Shown: positions 53,295-62,516 of the stretch, piece by piece
Numbering within the stretch: the first letter of the stretch is position 1
Layout: every line of letters starts with the position of its first letter
DNA from: Herbaspirillum seropedicae
GTDB taxonomy: Bacteria > Pseudomonadota > Gammaproteobacteria > Burkholderiales > Burkholderiaceae_D
Assembly (NCBI RefSeq): GCF_001040945.1
Contig: NZ_CP011930.1
Location: 2,147,704-2,211,703 of the forward strand
DNA: 64,000 nucleotides
Direction: 5' to 3'
Made by a program: the position numbers and the translations under genes
Notes under the pieces: generated by a model
Seen by the model: the letters and a program-made list of their open reading frames with translations, nothing else
What the model was told of the DNA's origin: nothing
Databases searched by the model: none

Positions 53295-53370
53295 GCGGGA
53301 GTAGCTCAGTTGGTAGAGCGATACCTTGCCAAGGTATAGGTCGAGAGTTCGAGACTCTTCTCCCGCTCCA
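53295..53370 (+). tRNA. tRNA-Gly (anticodon GCC), copy 2
   Basis: Identical over all 76 bases to copy 1. Part of the Cys-Gly-Gly-Gly operon. Confidence 0.98.
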
Positions 53371-53553
53371 GATTCAAGGCAGGCAGCCCCGGCTTCCTGT
53401 TGCAGCAAAGTGATGGTTCCCATGCGGGAGTAGCTCAGTTGGTAGAGCGATACCTTGCCAAGGTATAGGTCGAGAGTTCGAGACTCTTCTCCCGCTCCAG
53501 GTTTCAAGGCAGGCAGCTTCGGTTTCCTGTTGCAGTAAAGTGGTAGTTCCCAT
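53371..53553. repeat. Repeated spacers between tRNA-Gly copies 2, 3 and 4
   Basis: The 53-base spacer at 53371-53423 and the 54-base spacer at 53500-53553 differ at only a few positions and share CAAGGCAGGCAG and GTTCCCAT. Together with the tRNA they form a duplicated unit of about 130 bases. Confidence 0.88.
53424..53499 (+). tRNA. tRNA-Gly (anticodon GCC), copy 3
   Basis: Identical to copies 1, 2 and 4; encoded CCA at 53497-53499. Confidence 0.98.
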
Positions 53554-53629
53554 GCGGGAGTAGCTCAGTTGGTAGAGCGATACCTTGCCAAGGTATAGGT
53601 CGAGAGTTCGAGACTCTTCTCCCGCTCCA
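53554..53629 (+). tRNA. tRNA-Gly (anticodon GCC), copy 4
   Basis: Identical to the other three copies. Last gene of the tRNA operon, followed by a terminator. Confidence 0.98.
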
Positions 53630-53634
53630 GATTG

Positions 53635-53666
53635 AAAGAGGAAGCCTTCGGGCTTCCTCTTTTCAT
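53635..53666 (+). terminator. Rho-independent terminator of the tRNA operon
   Basis: A 9-bp stem (53638-53646 with 53651-53659) with a TTCG tetraloop ends in TTTT. Confidence 0.88.
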
Positions 53667-53750
53667 TTCTGCCTGGTTTTCCTTCCCTTCCTTTTTCCCT
53701 CCGCTTCCTTCGGATATCGCGATCGTCCCGGTCATCCCGATCTGCCGCTT

Positions 53751-54878
53751 CTAGTTCATCTGCGTGAGCATGGTCCGCAGGCGCCGCAACGAAACCCACA
53801 GCAGGATATTGCCGATCAGAAAAAGCGCCAGCAGTTGTGGCCAGACCATTTCCAGGCCGGCGCCGCGATACAGGACGCCTTCGCCAAGCCTGACCAGATG
53901 CGTGGACGGGGCGGCCAGCATCAGATACTGGATCAGCACCGGCATGCTCTCGCGCGGCGTAGCCCCGCCCGACAGCAAGATCAGCGGCAGCAACACCAGC
54001 ATGAGCAAGAGGCCGAACTGCGGCATGCTGCGCGCCACTGTGGCCAGAGAGATCCCCAGCGCGGTATTGGCAAACAGGCTCAGCGCCGCCCCAAAAAGAA
54101 AGAGGCCGACCGAGCCTTCGATGGGCACGTCCAGCAAGCCACGCACCACGCCATGCAAGGACAGCGTAGCCGCCACCAGGACCACACCGCCCATGGCCAG
54201 GACCTTGGCGCCCATGATCTGGACAGGCGATACCGGCATCACCAGCAGATGTTCGATGGTGCCATGCTCGCGCTCGCGGATCAGCGCAGCACCCGCCAGG
54301 ATGATGGCCAGCATGGTGATGTTATCGATGATCTGCAGCACGCTGCTGAACCAGGTCTTTTCCAATGCCGGATTGAAACGGGCCCGCAAGGCCAGCGTCG
54401 CCGCCTCGCGCGGTTCATCCTGTCTTTTCTGCAGGAACCTGCGGATCTCCAGCTGCAGGATCTGTTCCACATACGCGCTACCGCTGTAGGCCTGGTCCAT
54501 GCGGGTGGCGTCTACGTTCAACTGCACTTCGGCCGGCTTGCCGGTCTGCAGCTTGCTTTGCAGTCCTGCCGGGAAATGCAGGACGAAGACATAGCGGCCT
54601 GCATCCAGCCCGGCATCCATCTCGGCCACGCTGATGCGCTGGGGCGGGCTGAATTGCGGCGCCATGAAAGCCGCGGCCAGGCGCTGCGAGAGCGGGGAAT
54701 CGTCCTCATCGACAATGGCAATGGCGGCATGGCTCAAGGTGTCGGGGATGGCCGAGGCGGCGCTGTAGACCATGCCCGTGAAGCTCAATACGATCAGGCA
54801 GAGCATCACCCGGTCGCGCCAGAGGCTCCACAATTCCTTGAGCGTCAACTGCCACAGATTGGCAAGGCCCTGTCGCAT
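53751..54878 (-). CDS. ABC-2 type transporter permease (YhhJ/YbhR-like)
   Basis: A 375-residue inner-membrane protein with one N-terminal helix (about 23-42), a large periplasmic domain of about 130 residues and five C-terminal helices from about 180, the usual ABC-2 exporter layout (IREREHGTIEHLLVMPVSP is the family's conserved loop). It is the last gene of a four-gene exporter operon, one base after the fused ATPase/permease. Drug or envelope-lipid export is likely; the substrate is unknown. Confidence 0.92.
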   Translation of the reverse strand: MRQGLANLWQLTLKELWSLWRDRVMLCLIVLSFTGMVYSAASAIPDTLSHAAIAIVDEDDSPLSQRLAAAFMAPQFSPPQRISVAEMDAGLDAGRYVFVLHFPAGLQSKLQTGKPAEVQLNVDATRMDQAYSGSAYVEQILQLEIRRFLQKRQDEPREAATLALRARFNPALEKTWFSSVLQIIDNITMLAIILAGAALIREREHGTIEHLLVMPVSPVQIMGAKVLAMGGVVLVAATLSLHGVVRGLLDVPIEGSVGLFLFGAALSLFANTALGISLATVARSMPQFGLLLMLVLLPLILLSGGATPRESMPVLIQYLMLAAPSTHLVRLGEGVLYRGAGLEMVWPQLLALFLIGNILLWVSLRRLRTMLTQMN

Positions 54879-54879
54879 C

Positions 54880-57621
54880 TCAGCCCTCCTGCTTGCGCAG
54901 CATCAGCACCGCCAGCCCCATCACGACGGGCAAGGTGGCCAGCAGGAGGGCCAGCGATGTGGCCACGTCGGCCAGTCCCAGCGCCTTGACATACACGCCT
55001 CGGCTGATCAGGAACATGTGGGTCGCAGGATGGATGTCGCCGACCAGACGGCCCATGCCTTCCAGTGCGCTGACCGGTGTGGTCATGCCGGCGAACTGCG
55101 TGGCCGGGACCAGGGTGCCGAGCAGGGCGGCAAACATGGCCGCGATCTGGCTGCGTGTGAGCGCCGAGGCAACCAGGCCCATGCCGGTGGCAATCACCAG
55201 GTACACCAGCGTGGCCAGCGCCAGCGCGGCGTAGCTGCCCTTGACGGGCAATTCCAGCAGCGTCACGGCAGCCATGCTCATGAGCAGGAAATTGAACATG
55301 CCCAGGGCGATATAGGGCAGCTGTTTGCCGCACAGGAATTCCAGGCGCGTCACCGGTGTGACGTAGAAATTGATGATCGCGCCCAATTCCTTTTCCCGCA
55401 CTACCGCCAAGGCGGTCAGCATGGCCGGCAGCGTCAGCAGCAGCAGTGGAATGACCGCCGGCAAGATGGCCGGCAGGCTGCGCAGGTCAGCGTTATAGCG
55501 CAGGCGTGTCTGGATCTCCAGAGCGGGCGTCTGCGGGCGGCCTTGCAGACGCTGCTGGCGCTGCTCCAGCCAGTGCTGGTGCATTCCCTGCACGTAGGCC
55601 TGGACCGTCTCCGCCCGGCTGGGCATGGCGCCGTTGATCCACGCGCCGATCTCGACCTGGCGGCCCGCGGCCAGACGACGACCGAAACCGGAGGGAATCT
55701 CGATGGCCAGCGTCAGTTCGCCATTGCGCATGCGCTTGTCCAGCTGCGCCGGTCCCTGCAGCGGCGCACGCTCCTGGAAATAGGGCGAGGCGCGCAGCGC
55801 AGCCGCATAATCGCGGCTGGCGCTGGACTGGTCCTGGTCCAGCACCGCATAGGGCAGTCCGTTGACGTCCGTACTGATGCCGTAGCCGATGACGAACATC
55901 AGCAGCAGCGAGCCCAGCAAGGCCATCGTTGCCCGCACTGGATCACGGCGTAGCTCCAGGGCTTCGCGCCAGGCATAGCTGAGCATGCGCTGCCAGCTGA
56001 AAGAGGTGGGCGGGGCGGGATGGGACGGCAGTCCGGGCGGCATCGCCGCGGTCTGCCTGCTCTGGCCTGGCGCGTGCTTCTCATCCTGGCCCGCCTGGAC
56101 CAGATAGCCGATGAAGGCTTGCTCCAGCGTAGCGGCGCCGCGTTTATGCATCAGCGCGGCAGGGGTGTCGCTGTCGAGCACCTTGCCCGCATGCATCATG
56201 GACATGCGATCACAGCGCAGCGCCTCGTTCATGAAATGCGTGGAAAGGAAGATCGTGACCTTGTCACGTCGTGACAGCGTGACCAGCAATTGCCAGAAAT
56301 GATCGCGCGCCACTGGATCGACGCCGGAAGTGGGCTCATCCAGGATCAATATCTCCGGGCCATGGATGGTGGCGACCGCCAGCGAAAGCCGCTGCCGGAT
56401 ACCCATGGGCAGGTCGGCGGCCAGGCTGTCCATCACCGGCATCAGCGCGAAGCGCCGGGCCATCTCCGCCACGCGCGGGCCGATCTGCGCCGCCGGCAGG
56501 TGGAACAGGCGTGCATGCAGCGCCAGGTTCTGGCGCACGCTCAGGTCCTTGTACAGCGAGAAGGATTGCGACATGTAGCCCACCCGCTTGCGCAAGCAGA
56601 CATCGCGCGGATCGATCTCCTGCCCGAACAGGCGAGCCCGGCCACTGCTGGCCGGCAACAGGCCGGTGAGCATCTTCATGGTGGTGGTCTTGCCGCATCC
56701 GTTGGAGCCGAGAAATCCGAATATCTCGCCGCGACGGATACGGAAACTGACATGATCGACCGCCGTGAAGCCGTCCGCGAAGCGCATGCTCAAGTTCTCG
56801 GCCTCGATGGCGATGTCATCGGCATGGGTTTCCAGCGGCGGGATGGACAGGGCTTCATGGCCGGCTTTGCGATGGGCTGGCAACAAGGCGATGAAGGCTC
56901 TTTCCAGCGAGCTTGCGCCGGTACGCGCCAGCAGCGCTGCCGGCGTACCGGTGGCCAGCACCTGGCCCTGGTCCATCACGGCCAGCCAGTCGAAGGCCTG
57001 CGCCTCGTCCATGTAGGCCGTTGCCACGATGACGCTCATGCCGGGATGGCGCTGTCGCAGGCGCGCGATCAGCTCCCAGAACTGCGCCCTGGCCAGCGGG
57101 TCCACGCCGGTGGTGGGTTCGTCCAGGATCAGCAGGTCGGGATCGTGAATGAGTGCGCAGCACAGGCTCAGCTTCTGTTTCATGCCGCCCGAAAGCTGGC
57201 CGGCCGGCCGCGCCAGGAAGGGCTGCAGGCCTGTGCTGTGGGTGAGGTCATCGATGCGTTGGCGCCGTTCTTGTGCGTCCTGCCCGAACAGGCGGGCGAT
57301 GAACTGGAGGTTTTCTTCCACCGACAGGGTGGGATAGAGATTCTTGCCCAGTCCCTGCGGCATGTAGGCAATGCACGGGCCCACTGCATCCCGATGCGCC
57401 GCCTGGCCGATGTCGCCACCCAGCACATCGATGCGGCCGGCACGGATGCGGCGCGCCCCGGCGATCAGGGACAGCAGCGTGGATTTGCCCACACCATCCG
57501 GCCCGATCAGGCCCGCCATGCAGCCACCAGGAATATCCAATTCGACGTGGGACAGTGCCGGGTTCTTGCCGTAGCTGTGACTGACATCGTGCACGCGGGC
57601 GGCGCAGATGGGCGCGGTCAT
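54880..57621 (-). CDS. Fused double ABC ATPase and ABC-2 permease (RbbA-like)
   Basis: A 913-residue fusion. ATPase 1 (about 5-235) has Walker [10 protein letters not shown], signature LSGGMKQKL and Walker [14 protein letters not shown]. ATPase 2 (about 275-500) has GSNGCGKTT, a shortened signature region ([11 protein letters not shown]) and [15 protein letters not shown]-terminal ABC-2 permease (about 550-910) follows. This is the architecture of RbbA/YhiH. The start ATG 57621 overlaps the adaptor gene by four bases. The second signature lacks the usual LSGG sequence, so the two sites may not be equal. Ribosome association of E. coli RbbA has been reported; an exporter role fits this operon better. 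Confidence 0.93.
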   Translation of the reverse strand: MTAPICAARVHDVSHSYGKNPALSHVELDIPGGCMAGLIGPDGVGKSTLLSLIAGARRIRAGRIDVLGGDIGQAAHRDAVGPCIAYMPQGLGKNLYPTLSVEENLQFIARLFGQDAQERRQRIDDLTHSTGLQPFLARPAGQLSGGMKQKLSLCCALIHDPDLLILDEPTTGVDPLARAQFWELIARLRQRHPGMSVIVATAYMDEAQAFDWLAVMDQGQVLATGTPAALLARTGASSLERAFIALLPAHRKAGHEALSIPPLETHADDIAIEAENLSMRFADGFTAVDHVSFRIRRGEIFGFLGSNGCGKTTTMKMLTGLLPASSGRARLFGQEIDPRDVCLRKRVGYMSQSFSLYKDLSVRQNLALHARLFHLPAAQIGPRVAEMARRFALMPVMDSLAADLPMGIRQRLSLAVATIHGPEILILDEPTSGVDPVARDHFWQLLVTLSRRDKVTIFLSTHFMNEALRCDRMSMMHAGKVLDSDTPAALMHKRGAATLEQAFIGYLVQAGQDEKHAPGQSRQTAAMPPGLPSHPAPPTSFSWQRMLSYAWREALELRRDPVRATMALLGSLLLMFVIGYGISTDVNGLPYAVLDQDQSSASRDYAAALRASPYFQERAPLQGPAQLDKRMRNGELTLAIEIPSGFGRRLAAGRQVEIGAWINGAMPSRAETVQAYVQGMHQHWLEQRQQRLQGRPQTPALEIQTRLRYNADLRSLPAILPAVIPLLLLTLPAMLTALAVVREKELGAIINFYVTPVTRLEFLCGKQLPYIALGMFNFLLMSMAAVTLLELPVKGSYAALALATLVYLVIATGMGLVASALTRSQIAAMFAALLGTLVPATQFAGMTTPVSALEGMGRLVGDIHPATHMFLISRGVYVKALGLADVATSLALLLATLPVVMGLAVLMLRKQEG

Positions 57622-58694
57622 GGCGATTGCCCCGGTGCAGGCAAGGTCTTCGGCCACGGGAGTTGTTCGGCGGTCTTGATCCAGGCCACGCCGGGCATGC
57701 CTGCTTTCAGATGCGGCGCGATACTGCCGCGCGACGAGGGCGTCAACTGGGCCTTGACCCGGAACATCAGCTTCTGCCGCTCGTTGGCAGTCTCCACCGC
57801 CTTCGGTGTGAACTGCGCCTGTCTGGAGACATAGGTGATCCTGGCGGGCAGGGCGTCTGTCGGCGCGGCGTCGAGCACGACCCGCACCTCTTGTCCAAGC
57901 CGCACCTTGCCGGCCAGTTCGGCGGGCAGGAAGAAGTGCATGTGCAGGTCCGACAGGTCGATCAGGTTGAGCAGCTTGCTGCCTTCGCTCACTACCTCGC
58001 CAGCCTGGGCCAGTCGATATTGGATATGACCATCGCGAGGAGCGCGGATGGCGCTTTCCTCCAGGTCAGCCTCGATTCTTGCTGTGGCGGCCTGGGCTGC
58101 CTCCAGCAAGGCGCGGGCGCTGGCAACGTCGGCTTCGGCGGCGCGGATGGCGGCGCGCGCTCCTTCTTCCTGGGCTTGCGCGGCGTCGAGCTGCGCGCGC
58201 GCTTCGGCCAGGGTGTTCTCTTCATCGTCCACCTCCTGGGCAGTCAAGGCTTGCATACGGCCCAGGGGCTGGCTGCGCTCGACGCGGCGGGTGGCGGCTG
58301 ACAGGCTCTTGTGTCGTTGTACGGTCAACGCCTGCGCAATGCGCTGCTCGCTGCGGCGCATGGCCAGTTGGGCCTGCGCCACTGTCACGCCTTGGCTGGC
58401 GCGTTGCTGCTGCGCCCGTGCTTCACGCAGTTGTGCATGCAGGGAATCGACCTGCAGATAGGCCAGCACCTGGCCCGCCTGGACCGCTTCACCTTCATCG
58501 ACCAGCATGTGCCGGATACGTCCGCCGAGGCGGGAGCCGATATCGACCTCGGTGGCTTCCAGGCGGCCATTGCTGGAGACCAGGCCGGCGGGCGCATCTG
58601 CATCGCGCCACCAGGCCCAGCCCGTCCAGCCCACTGCCGCCAGGACGACCAGCAGCAGACCCGCAAAGAGGGGATGTTGCAAGCTTCGGTTCAT
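57618..58694 (-). CDS. HlyD-family membrane-fusion protein (YhiI-like)
   Basis: A 358-residue periplasmic adaptor. One N-terminal anchor helix ([21 protein letters not shown], about 8-28) is followed by a biotinyl-lipoyl-like half ([24 protein letters not shown]), a long coiled coil (about 85-215) and the barrel domains. It should join the inner-membrane ABC parts to the outer-membrane factor encoded just upstream. ATG 58694 is seven bases after that gene; it has only a weak ribosome site, suggesting coupling. Confidence 0.93.
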   Translation of the reverse strand: MNRSLQHPLFAGLLLVVLAAVGWTGWAWWRDADAPAGLVSSNGRLEATEVDIGSRLGGRIRHMLVDEGEAVQAGQVLAYLQVDSLHAQLREARAQQQRASQGVTVAQAQLAMRRSEQRIAQALTVQRHKSLSAATRRVERSQPLGRMQALTAQEVDDEENTLAEARAQLDAAQAQEEGARAAIRAAEADVASARALLEAAQAATARIEADLEESAIRAPRDGHIQYRLAQAGEVVSEGSKLLNLIDLSDLHMHFFLPAELAGKVRLGQEVRVVLDAAPTDALPARITYVSRQAQFTPKAVETANERQKLMFRVKAQLTPSSRGSIAPHLKAGMPGVAWIKTAEQLPWPKTLPAPGQSP

Positions 58695-58701
58695 GATGCA
58701 T

Positions 58702-60147
58702 CTACTCTTGTTGAGAGGGAGAGGAGGCGGAGAGAGCTTGCGTTCCACCGCCCAGGGCCACGTACAGGGCGATCTGGTTACGCAGCAGGGCGTGTTCGAG
58801 CATGTGCTGGCGCTGCTGCGCGCGCAGGTGATCGCGTTCGCTCTCCAGCACATCGAGCCGGCTGGCGCGCCCGTAGCGCAGCCGCATGTGCATCTGCGCC
58901 TGCCGTTGCGCTTGCTGCTGCACGACCTCGCGGCGCAACCTGAGCTGCTCTTTCAGCCAGTGCGCCTCCTCCAGACGCTGGGCGACTTCGCGAAAGGCGT
59001 TCTGGACCGTTCGTTCATAGTCCAGCAGCGCCCGTTGTTGGTCTAATGCGGCGATATCGTAGCGGCTCTGACGCAAGCCTCCGTCCAGCAATGGCAGGCT
59101 GATCTCGGGAACGAAATTCCAGGCCCTGCTGGGCCCTTTGAACAAGTCCTGCAGCGCTGTGCTGGCCACGCCGCCGAAGGCAGTGAGGCTGATGCGCGGG
59201 AAGAAGGCCGCACGGGCCGCCGCCACCTGGGCGGCCGACGCCTGCAGGCGATGCTCGGCGGCGATGATGTCAGGCCGGGCGGCCAGCAGTGTCGAAGGCA
59301 GTCCGGGCGCCAGCGCGAACGGCAGGAGGATGGTGGTCGGGGCGGGTTCCAGCGCGGCCGGCAGTTGCGTCAGGCCGGCCAGCATTTCCAGCGTCGATCG
59401 CTGGCTGGCCCGCATCTGCTGCAGTTCGGCTTGCTCGGCCCGCATCTGCGCCAGCTCGCTGCGTTGCTGCGCCAGTGCGGCCGCATCGGCGCGGCCCGCA
59501 TCGTGGCGTGCTTGCATCAGGGCCAGCGATTCTGCGGTAGCGGCCTGGAGAGTTTCCAGCAGATGCAGGCGCTCATCGAGTTCGCGCAGGCTGGTCCATG
59601 CCGCGGCGACCTGGCCGATCAGGCTGATGACGAGCGCCTGTTCGGCGGCGCGGCTGGCCATCCATTCCTGCAAGGCTGCTTCGTTGAGGCTGGCGATGCG
59701 GCCCCAGAAGTCGAGCTCCCAACTGCTCGCGCCAAGGCCCACGCGGTACTCGCGGGTGCTTGCCGCCGGCCCCGATTCGGGTGGCTCCAGTGGCCCGCGT
59801 GAGCGGCGCGCCTGCGCCTCCAGGTTGACGGTCGGCAGTCCGGTGCTGCGCTGGATGCGCCATTGCGCCTGCACTTGTTGCAGCCGCAGGCGTATGTCGC
59901 GCAGATCAGGATTATGGCGTAGTGCTTCCGCGATCAGGGCTTGCAGTGGCGCTTGCGGGAAGTAGTCTTGCCAGCCTATGGCCGATGCGGTTGGAGCAGC
60001 GTTGGCGGGCGCATCTTCTGCAAGGGTCCGAGGGTAATGCGTCGGCAGGTCCAGCGCAGAAGGCGGCAGCGGCGCTGTCAACGGCGCACAGGCGCACAGC
60101 GCCAGGGTGGGCAGTAGCCGCAGATGGCGAGACATGGTTCTGCTCAT
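58702..60147 (-). CDS. Outer-membrane efflux lipoprotein, NodT/TolC family
   Basis: A 481-residue outer-membrane channel protein. The N-terminus has a short signal with LALCAC, so it is probably a lipoprotein. Two TolC-type repeats are visible (IAEALRHNPDLRDIRLRLQQ near 75 and RPDIIAAEHRLQASAAQVAAARAAFFP near 295). ATG 60147 has AAGGGA five bases upstream. It is the first gene of the exporter operon and lies 230 bases after the histidine kinase gene. Confidence 0.93.
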   Translation of the reverse strand: MSRTMSRHLRLLPTLALCACAPLTAPLPPSALDLPTHYPRTLAEDAPANAAPTASAIGWQDYFPQAPLQALIAEALRHNPDLRDIRLRLQQVQAQWRIQRSTGLPTVNLEAQARRSRGPLEPPESGPAASTREYRVGLGASSWELDFWGRIASLNEAALQEWMASRAAEQALVISLIGQVAAAWTSLRELDERLHLLETLQAATAESLALMQARHDAGRADAAALAQQRSELAQMRAEQAELQQMRASQRSTLEMLAGLTQLPAALEPAPTTILLPFALAPGLPSTLLAARPDIIAAEHRLQASAAQVAAARAAFFPRISLTAFGGVASTALQDLFKGPSRAWNFVPEISLPLLDGGLRQSRYDIAALDQQRALLDYERTVQNAFREVAQRLEEAHWLKEQLRLRREVVQQQAQRQAQMHMRLRYGRASRLDVLESERDHLRAQQRQHMLEHALLRNQIALYVALGGGTQALSASSPSQQE

Positions 60148-60377
60148 GCCTGTCCCTTGTCAGAGGCGGGTGCGGTATGGTGCTGCGCCAGTGCCGGCGC
60201 GTCCGGCAGCAGGGCGGCAAGGCCAGGCAATGAAGACGCCGCGATGGGTGCTAGCGGACATCGGGGCTGGGAGGAAGGGCTGAGGGCTGGGGTGCATGAT
60301 GGCGGGCAAATTGATGGGGCAGCCCGTAATAAACCATGCGTCCAACAAGCCCGCGCCAAGAATCCATGAAGGATTCC

Positions 60378-61583
60378 TCAAGCGCCTTGCGGTGCCGTTC
60401 CTTCAGCCGGTAATTCGAGGTGCATCCGCGCACCCCCTGCCGGGCGATTGTGTACGCTCAGCTTGCCCCCGTGCGCTTCACAGATCGCCACCGCCACGGC
60501 CAGCCCCAGGCCGCTACCGCCTGCATGGCGGCTGCGCGAGTGCTCAGCCCGCCAGAAGCGGTCGCAGGCCAGCTCCAGATGTTCCGGCGCAAATCCGGGG
60601 CCATCATCTTCCACATCGATATGGATCTGGCCGTCGTGCAGGCCGGCGCTGATGGTCAACAACTTCCCGCTGGCCGCATAGCGCAAGGCATTGTCGATCA
60701 GGATCGAGATGGCTTGCCCCAGGCGGTCGCGGTCGGCGTTCAGCGGCAAGTGTTCGCAGCAGTACAGCGCGGTGGACATGGGCAGCAGGCGCAGGCTCGG
60801 TGCGGCCCAGGCCAGGCGCTCTTCCAGCAGGGGACGCAGCTGGAACTGCGAGCGCACCAAGGCCAATTGTCCTGCGCTGACCAGGGAGAGCAGGTAGAGA
60901 TCGCTGATGAGCCGGTTGAGCTGATCCAGCTGCCGCATGATCATCGACAACTGCTGCGGCGAGCGATCGAAGATGCCATCCATGATGCCCTGCAGCCGGG
61001 CCTTGGCCGCCGTCAGCGGCGTACGCAATTCATGGGCGATGGCCGCGCTGGAGGCATGCAGCTCGCGCTCGCGACGCTCCAGCCGCTCTGCCATTTCATT
61101 GACGTCGCGCATCAGCGCATCCAGTGCGGCAGGCACTTGCTTGCAGGAGAGGGCGCGCGCGCTGAAGTCGCCGGCAGCGAGGCGGCGCGCTGCCACGGCC
61201 ACGGCGTCAAGATGCCGGGACAGACGCAGCGAGAGCATCAGACCGGCGCCAACGATGAGCGGCAGGGCGATCAGCACCAGCAGGCTGAACCAGAGCAGAT
61301 CGGCCTGCAACACTTCAGGGGTGAAATAGTCGCCGTACAGATATTGCCCGTAGATCTGGCGCAGGCGTTCAGCATCGGTGTAGGGATCGTTCTCCAGGCG
61401 CTTGAGTTCGTCGAGGATGGCCTCGGGGATGCGCTCGCGCAAGCGCGCCTCCCACCAGAAAAAGCGCAACCACATGCCGGTCCCCACCAGCAGGGCCGCC
61501 AGCAGCGCCAGGGCGATCATGCGCAGGCTGATCCAGTACCACAGCTGGCGGGCGCGTGTGTGTGTACGCAAGGGCGCGCTCAT
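60378..61583 (-). CDS. Sensor histidine kinase (BaeS/QseC-like)
   Basis: A 401-residue membrane kinase. TM1 is at about 18-40 and TM2 at about 92-115, enclosing a short periplasmic loop of some 50 residues; HAMP follows. The phosphorylated histidine is in AIAHELRTPLTAAKARLQG, and the ATPase boxes IDNALRYA (N), DDGPGFAPEH (G1) and GGSGLGLAVA (G2) are intact. Its start overlaps the regulator gene by four bases. It is likely to control the exporter downstream. Confidence 0.94.
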   Translation of the reverse strand: MSAPLRTHTRARQLWYWISLRMIALALLAALLVGTGMWLRFFWWEARLRERIPEAILDELKRLENDPYTDAERLRQIYGQYLYGDYFTPEVLQADLLWFSLLVLIALPLIVGAGLMLSLRLSRHLDAVAVAARRLAAGDFSARALSCKQVPAALDALMRDVNEMAERLERRERELHASSAAIAHELRTPLTAAKARLQGIMDGIFDRSPQQLSMIMRQLDQLNRLISDLYLLSLVSAGQLALVRSQFQLRPLLEERLAWAAPSLRLLPMSTALYCCEHLPLNADRDRLGQAISILIDNALRYAASGKLLTISAGLHDGQIHIDVEDDGPGFAPEHLELACDRFWRAEHSRSRHAGGSGLGLAVAVAICEAHGGKLSVHNRPAGGARMHLELPAEGTAPQGA

Positions 61584-62284
61584 GAGGGATTCCGGAAGCG
61601 ATAGCCCAGCCCGCGCACTGTCACCACCACCTCGCGGATGCCCGCCTGTTCCAGCTTGCGCCGCAGGTTGTGGAGATGGGCGTCCACCACGCGCTCCATG
61701 GCGTCGCTTTCGGGTTGGCTATGGGCCAGCAATTCGGCGCGCGAAAACATGCGCGTGGGCGCCGCCATCATCAGCGCCAGCAGGTTCAGTTCGGTGCGTG
61801 TCAGGGTCAGTGCTTGTGGATGGCCATCCTTGTCGACCGTGGCCAGGGCGGCATCGGGGTCCAGCGTCAGCGCACCGTGACGCAGGACGGCCTGCTGTGC
61901 TGCGCCCGAGACGGGGCGCAGCATGCGTCGCAACACCGCATGCACGCGCGCCACCACCTCGCCGGGATGATAGGGTTTGACGACATAGTCGTCGGCGCCA
62001 TAGAGAAGGGAATTGATCAGCCGAGGCTGATCGGCCACGGCGGTGACCATGATGACGGCAGTGGAGGCATGTTGACGGATCGCCGCCAGCACTTCATTGC
62101 CGCTGAGGCCGGGCAGCATCACATCCAGCAGCACCAGATCGGGCCGCCAACGCCGGTACAGTTCCAGCGCCTGGTGACCGTCGGCAGCCTGACGGGTCTG
62201 GAAACCTTCGCGGTTCAGGTAGGCGTCGAGGATGTCGGCGCCGTCGAGATCATCTTCGACGATCAGTATTCGTCCTTTGCTCAC
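61580..62284 (-). CDS. OmpR/PhoB-type response regulator (BaeR-like)
   Basis: A 234-residue regulator. The receiver has the acidic pocket EDD at 10-12, the phosphorylated Asp54 (VLLDVMLPG) and a lysine in VVKPYHPGE. The C-terminal winged helix (LTLTRTELNLLALMMAAPTRMFSRAELL...RVVDAHLHNLRRKLEQAG) binds DNA. The start is GTG 62284 with a strong AAGGAGGA four bases upstream. First gene of the minus-strand regulator-kinase-exporter group, divergent from the oxoamine synthase gene. Confidence 0.95.
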   Translation of the reverse strand: MSKGRILIVEDDLDGADILDAYLNREGFQTRQAADGHQALELYRRWRPDLVLLDVMLPGLSGNEVLAAIRQHASTAVIMVTAVADQPRLINSLLYGADDYVVKPYHPGEVVARVHAVLRRMLRPVSGAAQQAVLRHGALTLDPDAALATVDKDGHPQALTLTRTELNLLALMMAAPTRMFSRAELLAHSQPESDAMERVVDAHLHNLRRKLEQAGIREVVVTVRGLGYRFRNPS

Positions 62285-62416
62285 AAGGTCCTCCTTAGCG
62301 AAATCTTGATAATGTCTTCATCGTGGCTTCACCTTGCGGTGAGACGATGAGTGGATTCAAGCGTGGCGGAGGATCGGTGGGACGATCGTTCGCAATTATA
62401 AGCACGTGGAAGGGGT

Positions 62417-62476
62417 GGGGCAATTCTTTGATGCCGACCAAAAAACCGGGGCAATTCGTTGGGCGACGCGTCGCCC
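62417..62476 (+). promoter_or_regulatory. Direct repeats and palindrome upstream of the oxoamine synthase gene
   Basis: GGGGCAATTC occurs at 62417-62426 and again at 62448-62457, exactly 31 bases apart, close to three helical turns. Next to the second copy is a perfect 16-base palindrome, GGGCGACGCGTCGCCC, at 62461-62476, 40 bases before the start codon. Both look like binding sites for regulators; which protein binds is unknown. Confidence 0.5.
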
Positions 62477-62516
62477 TTGCTGCCGGCAACACATCCATCA
62501 TCGACACAAGGACAGC

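Noticed and set aside
52982..53629. Regular 76-base repeats with about 53-base spacers, CRISPR-like at first sight
   Set aside because: The repeats are complete tRNA-Gly genes and the spacers resemble each other, unlike CRISPR spacers.
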